NCBI GenBank assembly: GCA_030616125.1
Contig: JAUWXZ010000021.1
Location: 1 to 9,383, forward strand
Direction: 5' to 3'
DNA length: 9,383 nt
Source of the DNA: Candidatus Aenigmatarchaeota archaeon
Lineage (GTDB): Archaea; Aenigmatarchaeota; Aenigmatarchaeia; CG10238-14; SCSR01
Notes under the pieces: generated by a model
What the model was told of the DNA's origin: nothing
The model's input: the letters and a program-made list of their open reading frames with translations, nothing else
The model's database searches: none
Shown here: positions 4,740-9,383 of the stretch, one piece after another
Position numbering within the stretch: the stretch's first letter is position 1
Layout: every line of letters begins with the position of its first letter
Position numbers and translations under genes: made by a program

Positions 4740-6920
4740 CTAAGATTTCTTTAGTGTGATTTGTTTAATCTCTTCTGGTTCCTTGGGTTTTTCTCCCAGT
4801 TGTTCTTTTATTGCTTGTGCAATTTTTGTTCCAACTATCGTGGATAAACTCTCTAAAGGAACCTTTCTTAAAGAATCCAAAGTTTTAAATCTAGCGTTAA
4901 ACAACTTTCGTGATCTAATTCTTCCAATCTGCTTGAGTCTTACCAAAGGAATTAATTCTTCCCTTATCCCATAAGTTAGTCTGACTCTTAACCTTCTGAT
5001 TTCTTTCAAAATCTCTTTATAGCCCAATAACAAACCCAATTCTTGTAAACAATAAACCAACCAATCAGCTATATGCAATTTTCCAACTAATTCACCAGGA
5101 GCAACTCTAAACTTAGTTAAAATTTGATCTTCGGTTGCTTCATTCATCCAAGCCTCAAACATTAAACCAGTTTTTACGCTTTTCAAAAACTCATCAAACT
5201 CTAAATCCCATTCGGCTGGAATTTTTTCTAGAAATAAATTTTCTTTTTGAGCAATTGTTTCATTCAGCTCTGAAAATTCTCCAGTTCTTACAGAAAGTAA
5301 AGGTCTCATCTCTAGTGTGTTTGAAATTGTTTGTAAGATGCTAAATGGTTGAACTTTTCTTTTTATTCCTTTGCTTAAACATTGGATAAAATAGTGGGCA
5401 GTGGAAGGGTCTATATAAAGCTCAGAAACTCTTTTTCCAAGTTTAGTTGCAAACAATTTTCCTTTTTTACTTACAATAAATTTCCACTCAGCTAGTTTAT
5501 CTAAAATATCTAAAATCCTCTCTTCAACCAAAGCTATATTCCCGAAATGAAATGCATAAAAAGTTTTAGAAAAAAATTCTAACAAAGATTTCTCTGATCT
5601 ACAAAATTCACTAGCGATTAAGGCTAGGGCATGCATTCTTAAAATCGGTTCCACTGCTAGCTTGGAAGAAATTTCTTCTGGTTCACCAAGAATGTAATGC
5701 TCAACTAATTCTTCTGCCTCTTCTTCTGATTTAGCTAACAAAATTCCTTCACCGAACTTATCATAAGTCGGCCTTCCACAACGTCCAAGCATTTGATGAA
5801 CTTCTAAAATAGGGATAAAGACTACACCTATTCCAGGATAATATCTTCTCAAATCTCTCATCACTACCCGAAAGGCAGGTAGATTAACACCATAGGCTAG
5901 GGTGGGGGTTGCAACTATGATCTTAATCAAACCATTCCGAAAGTTTTCTTCGATTAAAGATTTTTGTTTGCGTAACAAACCGGCGTGGTGAAAAGCTGTT
6001 CCGTTTCTTACGCATTCAGCTAATCTTTTGCATTGTTTTGTTGGAACTTCCAAAACATTCTTAATTTCTTCTGACAATTTTTTTAATTCATTTACTTCAA
6101 TTCTTTTTAATTTTTGCTTAGTAATCTTTCCTAGTTTCTCAGCCAAACTTCCTCCTGACCTTCGAGTTGCAACAAAAAATAGAACTTGTTTTTTGAGCAT
6201 TAACGTATTTTCAACTATGCCTGCCTCTTGTTCTAAGGAGGGAAGAAGTTCATAGCCTTCTTTCTCTAAAAATTTTATTTTTGAATTAAAGCTTGTTCCT
6301 GCATAGAGTTTTACAGGTCTCCATTTAGAAATCACTCCTTCAGCATCCAACCATTTTGCTAATTCTTTAGCATTTTTTATTGTTGCACTTAAAGCGAGAA
6401 TTTGTGCTCTTGGAACAATTTCCCGAAGTCTCGTCAAAGTAATCTCTAGAGTTGGTCCCCTAGATGTATCGTTAAGCATGTGGATTTCATCAGCGACTAT
6501 CAGTCCGATATTTTTAACCCATTCAGCTCCATGTCTTATCAAAGAATCTAGTTTCTCAGTCGTGCAAACAACTAAATCATAATTTGTAAGCCAAGGATCG
6601 CTTGAATCCAGATCACCAACTGAAATTGTAATTTTCATTCCAAGCTTTTGATATTTTTCTTTAAATTCCTTAAACTTTTCTGAAGCTAAGGCAACCAAAG
6701 GAACTATGTAGACTGTTTTTCCTAATTTTTTATAGAAAATATTTAGAGCCGCTAATTCTGCTATTAAAGTTTTCCCACTTGCTGTCGGAGCTGCGATAAC
6801 TAGATTTCTTTCTTTAAGTAAATCTTTTTTAACTGCTTCTTTTTGAACTGGGTTAAGTTCTCTAAAATGGGAAATTTCTAAAAGTTTTTCTATTAACTCG
6901 TGATCTTTCATATTTGTCAT
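4740..6920 (-). CDS. hel308: Hel308-type superfamily 2 DNA helicase
   Basis: ATP-dependent 3'-5' DNA helicase of the Ski2-like/Hel308 group, thought to act at stalled replication forks and in recombination. The 726 residues match the family. Visible elements are a Q-motif-like NPVQKEAV (23-30), Walker A APTASGKT (44-51), motif Ia IVPLVALASEK (72-82), motif II DEIH (144-147), motif III LSATI (177-181), motif IV FVATRRS (249-255), FHHAGL (310-315), motif V IVATPTLAYGVNLPA (335-349) and motif VI QMLGRCGRP (376-384). A winged-helix region and helical ratchet domain follow. A helix-hairpin-helix-like C-terminus (about 650-710) contains LKQIGRIRSRKLF and LSTIVGTKIAQAI. Motif VI has Leu and Cys where the family usually has Met/Ala (QMxGRAGRP); the two arginines remain. 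The ATG at 6920 (next ATG at 6911) faces kae1 across 44 bp. Confidence 0.94.
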   Translation of the reverse strand: MTNMKDHELIEKLLEISHFRELNPVQKEAVKKDLLKERNLVIAAPTASGKTLIAELAALNIFYKKLGKTVYIVPLVALASEKFKEFKEKYQKLGMKITISVGDLDSSDPWLTNYDLVVCTTEKLDSLIRHGAEWVKNIGLIVADEIHMLNDTSRGPTLEITLTRLREIVPRAQILALSATIKNAKELAKWLDAEGVISKWRPVKLYAGTSFNSKIKFLEKEGYELLPSLEQEAGIVENTLMLKKQVLFFVATRRSGGSLAEKLGKITKQKLKRIEVNELKKLSEEIKNVLEVPTKQCKRLAECVRNGTAFHHAGLLRKQKSLIEENFRNGLIKIIVATPTLAYGVNLPAFRVVMRDLRRYYPGIGVVFIPILEVHQMLGRCGRPTYDKFGEGILLAKSEEEAEELVEHYILGEPEEISSKLAVEPILRMHALALIASEFCRSEKSLLEFFSKTFYAFHFGNIALVEERILDILDKLAEWKFIVSKKGKLFATKLGKRVSELYIDPSTAHYFIQCLSKGIKRKVQPFSILQTISNTLEMRPLLSVRTGEFSELNETIAQKENLFLEKIPAEWDLEFDEFLKSVKTGLMFEAWMNEATEDQILTKFRVAPGELVGKLHIADWLVYCLQELGLLLGYKEILKEIRRLRVRLTYGIREELIPLVRLKQIGRIRSRKLFNARFKTLDSLRKVPLESLSTIVGTKIAQAIKEQLGEKPKEPEEIKQITLKKS

Positions 6921-6964
6921 CTAGCAAAATCTATTTATTGATTTTTAAGTCAAACAAGATATTG
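6921..6964. promoter_or_regulatory. Compact divergent promoter region hel308 / kae1
   Basis: These 44 bp lie between two ATGs. TATTTATT (6932-6939) is roughly 26-30 nt before the kae1 ATG. On the other strand CTTAAAAAT (about 6942-6950) is centred about 26 nt before the hel308 ATG. Both spacings fit leaderless transcripts, and the two boxes are interleaved. No Shine-Dalgarno is evident on either side. Confidence 0.45.
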
Positions 6965-7951
6965 ATGAGTAAATTAATATGCCTTGGTATAGAGTCAACC
7001 GCTCACACTTTTAGTATTGGAATTGTTACAGAAAATGAAGAAATTTTAGCTGATGAAAAAAGTACTTATAAACCTTCTCTAGGAAAGGGAATTGTGCCGC
7101 ATGAAGCAAGAGACCACCATGAAAAGGTTAAAAAGAAAATATTAGAGGAAGCATTAAGAAAAGTGAATTTAAATTTAGAAAATATTGATATAATCTCATA
7201 TTCTGCCGGCCCAGGTTTACCTCCCTCTCTACTAGTCGGAGCAAATTTTGCCTTAGAGTTTGCAAACAAATACAGAAAAACTTTAATTCCGGTCAATCAT
7301 CCTTGTGCTCATATTGAAATTGGAAAATTAAAAACTAATGCAAAAGATCCAGTTTTAGTTTATCTTTCTGGGGGCAATACACAAATAATAGCTTATGCTG
7401 AAGGATATTACAGAATCTTTGGCGAAACTGAGGATATGCCCATAGGAAATGCTCTAGATGTAGCTGCAAGAAAATTGGGTTTACCAATGCCTGGAGGACC
7501 TGAGATAGAAAAGCTAGCAAAAAAAGGAAAATACGTTGAGCTTCCTTATATAGTAAAAGGTATGGACTTAAGTTTTTCTGGAATAGTTACTGCTGCTGGT
7601 GAAAAGTTTAAAAGAGGTGCCAGACCTGAAGACATAGCCTACTCGATACAAGAAACTTGTTTTGCTATGCTTACGGAGGTAACTGAAAGAGCCTTAGCTC
7701 ATACTGGTAAAGAAGATGTTTTGTTAGTTGGTGGTGTGGCAGCAAACAAAAGGTTACAAGAAATGTTAAGAACAATGTGCCAAGAAAGGGGGGCAAATTT
7801 TTTTGTTGTTCCTCAGGTTTACAGTGGTGATTGTGGAAGTATGATAGCTTGGACTGGCCTATTAGCGTATAAACACAAAAAAATCCCAAAAATTAAAGAT
7901 AAGATCTTACCAAAGTGGAGAATAGATCAAGTACCTTGGTTTCAAACATAA
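6965..7951 (+). CDS. kae1: Kae1, tRNA t6A37 threonylcarbamoyltransferase subunit of KEOPS
   Basis: Catalytic subunit of the archaeal KEOPS complex, transferring threonylcarbamoyl from TC-AMP to A37 of ANN-decoding tRNAs. I chose the ATG at 6965 (328 residues) because it yields the diagnostic start CLGIESTAHTFSIGIV; an upstream in-frame TTG at 6914 would add 17 unconserved residues and overlap hel308. ASKHA-fold landmarks are VPHEARDHHEK (44-54), the metal-binding NHPCAHIEIG (111-120, His112 and His116), LSGGNTQI (134-141), GETEDMPIGNALDVAARKLG (153-172), PGGPEIEKLA (176-185), DLSFSGIVTA (201-210), VGGVAANKRL (255-264) and GDCGSMIAW (288-296, metal ligand Asp289). In this last motif Cys290 replaces the usual Asn. 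The protein ends at PWFQT with no Bud32 kinase fused, so Bud32 must be encoded elsewhere. Confidence 0.96.
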   Translation: MSKLICLGIESTAHTFSIGIVTENEEILADEKSTYKPSLGKGIVPHEARDHHEKVKKKILEEALRKVNLNLENIDIISYSAGPGLPPSLLVGANFALEFANKYRKTLIPVNHPCAHIEIGKLKTNAKDPVLVYLSGGNTQIIAYAEGYYRIFGETEDMPIGNALDVAARKLGLPMPGGPEIEKLAKKGKYVELPYIVKGMDLSFSGIVTAAGEKFKRGARPEDIAYSIQETCFAMLTEVTERALAHTGKEDVLLVGGVAANKRLQEMLRTMCQERGANFFVVPQVYSGDCGSMIAWTGLLAYKHKKIPKIKDKILPKWRIDQVPWFQT

Positions 7952-7990
7952 AAAAGTGTAAAGCAAAAAAACAAATAAGATGGAAGTAAA

Positions 7991-8656
7991 ATGGACCAAG
8001 AGCTAAAAGCACTCAAGGAGAATTTATGGAGAGATGGGTCGCCAACGGACATTGGATGGGATTTTAACGGACCCATTCTCGTAAATGATTTTTTAGTTGT
8101 TTTCTTATCAAACTATTTTCTACGTAGAAAATATGGGAAAAGGGGCATAAGCTTAGAAGAGTTTAAATGTTCACTATCTTCTTCATACTATCAGTTTCTT
8201 AGTTCGGTTGGGGCGAAAAAACCTGATGAGGAATATATAAAATCTTATTTGAGAGCCAGCAAACTCCTCTACTTTGTGCCTAAGATGGCTTGCGGTATAG
8301 AAGAAGTTTTGAAGTTTTCAAAAAGAAAGGGAAAATCAAACCTACTTATCACTGCCCACCCCACCGTATTAGTTGAAAAACAAACAAAAGAACTTGGAAT
8401 AGATCAATATATTGACCATAAGTTTACTAGCATCCATGACAAAGTTGAGGAGATGCCAAAAATTACAAAAAGGTGGATGAAACCTGAGAGCAGCATTTAC
8501 ATTGGAGATACAATTAGTGACATAATAGCCGCTAGAAAAGCTAGGATCCCCATTGCTGTTGTAACCTATGGGTATCATTCAGAGGAAGGGCTGAGAGCCC
8601 ACAAGCCAGATTTTATAGTTCACAATGCTTGTGAACTTGAGAAAATAATAGCTTAA
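7991..8656 (+). CDS. HAD-superfamily hydrolase, phosphoglycolate phosphatase-like
   Basis: A 221-residue HAD-fold protein with a helical C1-type cap (about 30-105). Motif I is WDFNGPIL (23-30): Asp24 is the expected nucleophile, but the +2 acid is Asn26 and the following residue is Pro rather than Thr. Motif II is LLITAHP (118-124, Thr121). The motif III lysine is Lys151 or Lys157. Motif IV is YIGDTISDIIAARKARIPI (170-188, with Asp173 and Asp177), followed by a Gph-like ending (VTYGYHSEEGL, KPDFIVHNACELEKII). The substrate cannot be read from sequence. The D-x-N form occurs in some HAD proteins, and the loss of the usual general acid could mean altered catalysis. The gene starts 39 nt after kae1 in an A-rich spacer without an obvious TATA box at the right distance, so it may be cotranscribed with kae1. 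Its stop overlaps that of the PRC gene. Confidence 0.85.
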   Translation: MDQELKALKENLWRDGSPTDIGWDFNGPILVNDFLVVFLSNYFLRRKYGKRGISLEEFKCSLSSSYYQFLSSVGAKKPDEEYIKSYLRASKLLYFVPKMACGIEEVLKFSKRKGKSNLLITAHPTVLVEKQTKELGIDQYIDHKFTSIHDKVEEMPKITKRWMKPESSIYIGDTISDIIAARKARIPIAVVTYGYHSEEGLRAHKPDFIVHNACELEKIIA

Positions 8657-8916
8657 ATCAGCTCATGTTCACTGATTATTAGAAAATCTCCAATCGATTT
8701 AACTGCGCTAAACGGGATCAACAGCCTTCCCCTATCATCTGCCTTTAGGCCCAATTCCTGCAAATGCTTGGTTGGTTGTTCTACAACTATATTCAAAAGT
8801 TCTCCACTCTCTGTGATAAAATCCACATTGCTAACAACACCAAACTTTCTTCCAGTTTCCTCGCTAACTATAGTTTTTCCGACTACATCTGAAGCTCTTA
8901 CTCTTGTCTCAACCAT
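8653..8916 (-). CDS. PRC-barrel domain protein
   Basis: An 87-residue single-domain protein. RASDVVGKTIVSEETGRKFG, then VVSNVDFITESGELLNIVVE, then a RGRLLIPFSAVKSIGDFLII ending, is the standard PRC-barrel pattern of six short strands. The domain is a small beta-barrel shared with RimM and photosynthetic reaction centre H subunits. Free-standing archaeal copies are common, and their role is poorly defined; RNA or ribosome association has been suggested by homology. I chose the ATG at 8916 because GGTGA lies 4 nt upstream; a GTG at 8919 would leave only 1 nt of spacing. Its stop codon shares the TTAA at 8653-8656 with the stop of the convergent HAD gene. It is divergent from the 2H phosphoesterase gene. 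Confidence 0.88.
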   Translation of the reverse strand: MVETRVRASDVVGKTIVSEETGRKFGVVSNVDFITESGELLNIVVEQPTKHLQELGLKADDRGRLLIPFSAVKSIGDFLIISEHELI

Positions 8917-8979
8917 CACTTCACCTTATTAAATATAGGTATTTATTAATTTTAACTTTTCTTGACATAAATAAAGATT
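8917..8979. promoter_or_regulatory. Divergent promoter region, PRC gene / 2H phosphoesterase
   Basis: This 63-bp AT-rich gap has a Shine-Dalgarno for the PRC gene (GGTGA on the minus strand, 8921-8925). Around 8947-8957 the stretch ATTAATTTTAAC could act as a TATA box on either strand: it is about 26-28 nt before the ATG at 8980, and on the minus strand it would give a leader of about 10 nt that includes the Shine-Dalgarno. The exact boxes are not certain. Confidence 0.4.
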
Positions 8980-9383
8980 ATGGTAAGATGTTTTATCGGA
9001 ATTCTAATCCCGGAAGAATTAAAAAAACCAATAAAAAACATTCAAGATAGATTTAAAAATTTACCTATGAGCTGTAAGCTTGTTGAATCAACCAATCTTC
9101 ACGTGAGTCTATCATTTTTGGGAGAAATTGAAGAAAACAAAATAGAAGAAGTAAAAAGAAACTTAGACCTAATCTGCAGTGAATTTAGAAAATTTAAGGT
9201 GACTATTTCTGGTTTAAAAACAATACCAAGCAAAACTTATATCAGAGTTTTAGCTCTAGAACTTTATGATAAAGAAAAAAATCTTGAAGAGATAAGTAAA
9301 AAAATCAAAGAAAAAATTGGAGGAGATGTCAAACCTCCACATCTAACTCTGGCCAGAGTAAAAAATATTAGCAATAAACAAAA
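8980..9383 (+). CDS. thpR: RNA 2',3'-cyclic phosphodiesterase, 2H family (5' part, cut by window edge)
   Basis: Member of the LigT/ThpR 2H phosphoesterases, which open 2',3'-cyclic phosphate ends of RNA; archaeal members have also been called 2'-5' RNA ligases. The first 134 codons are present of a usual length near 180-190. The typical start MVRCFIGILIPEE is followed by the first catalytic motif LHVSLSFLGE (40-49, His41-x-Ser43) and the second PPHLTLARVKN (119-129, His121-x-Thr123). Both histidines and both hydroxyl residues of the 2H active site are visible, so what is seen is intact. The strand between them (KTYIRVLALEL, 85-95) replaces the usual RVLWAGV-like sequence. There is no Shine-Dalgarno before ATG 8980; a TATA-like TTTTAAC is centred about 26 nt upstream. 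The gene is open at the window edge. Confidence 0.92.
   Translation, partial: MVRCFIGILIPEELKKPIKNIQDRFKNLPMSCKLVESTNLHVSLSFLGEIEENKIEEVKRNLDLICSEFRKFKVTISGLKTIPSKTYIRVLALELYDKEKNLEEISKKIKEKIGGDVKPPHLTLARVKNISNKQ

Noticed and set aside
6914..6964. N-terminal extension of Kae1 from the TTG at 6914
   Set aside because: The extra 17 residues match no Kae1 N-terminus, they would overlap hel308, and the promoter boxes lie inside this stretch. The ATG at 6965 gives the canonical start.
1..9383. Mobile element, CRISPR array, defence or toxin-antitoxin system
   Set aside because: There are no transposase, integrase or Cas motifs and no direct repeats at regular spacing. The gene content is housekeeping. 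The tRNA junction is suggestive of past rearrangement, but no attachment-site duplication of the tRNA end is visible in the window.

Overview
The window is AT-rich archaeal chromosome. The evidence is the gene content: Nop5 and fibrillarin of the C/D-box ribonucleoprotein, the Kae1 subunit of KEOPS, a Hel308-type helicase, archaeal TrmI and a DUF371 protein. TATA-like boxes also lie about 26 nt ahead of several start codons, the spacing expected for archaeal leaderless transcripts. I cannot fix the lineage from this sequence; a euryarchaeal or DPANN-type archaeon would fit. The content is mostly core information processing, and I see no phage genes, insertion sequences or CRISPR array.

Layout. 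Positions 1-144 hold the 3' end of an unidentified plus-strand gene that runs into the 3' end of fibrillarin (flpA, minus, 102-773). A small plus-strand membrane protein gene (826-1092) sits between flpA and nop5 (minus, 1093-2166), splitting a pair that is usually adjacent. A 144-bp divergent region containing an inverted repeat and a clear TATA box leads into a plus-strand cluster: htpX (2311-3138), trmI (3151-3900, TTG start) and a DUF371 protein with a winged-helix-like N-terminal extension (3901-4503). This cluster ends in a decayed fragment that resembles the start of a UbiA prenyltransferase. The fragment runs straight into a tRNA-Pro(CGG) gene (4625-4699).

A Hel308-type helicase (minus, 4740-6920) follows. 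It is divergent from kae1 (6965-7951) across 44 bp, and a HAD-family hydrolase gene (7991-8656) lies downstream of kae1. The HAD gene converges on a PRC-barrel gene (minus, 8653-8916), and the window closes with the 5' part of a 2H RNA phosphoesterase (ThpR-like, 8980 to the edge).

Functionally most genes concern RNA maturation and genome upkeep: rRNA/tRNA 2'-O-methylation (Nop5, fibrillarin), tRNA m1A57/58 (TrmI), tRNA t6A37 (Kae1), RNA-end or 2',3'-cyclic phosphate processing (ThpR-like), and stalled-fork repair (Hel308). HtpX adds membrane protein quality control. Genes that start a transcription unit tend to look leaderless. Genes inside the htpX cluster, and the PRC gene, carry GTGA-type Shine-Dalgarno sequences.

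I found no complete new multi-gene system. The points most worth a second look are the tRNA-truncated UbiA-like remnant, the inverted membrane gene inside the nop5-flpA pair, a TATA-like palindrome that may serve both strands, and the winged-helix/DUF371 fusion.
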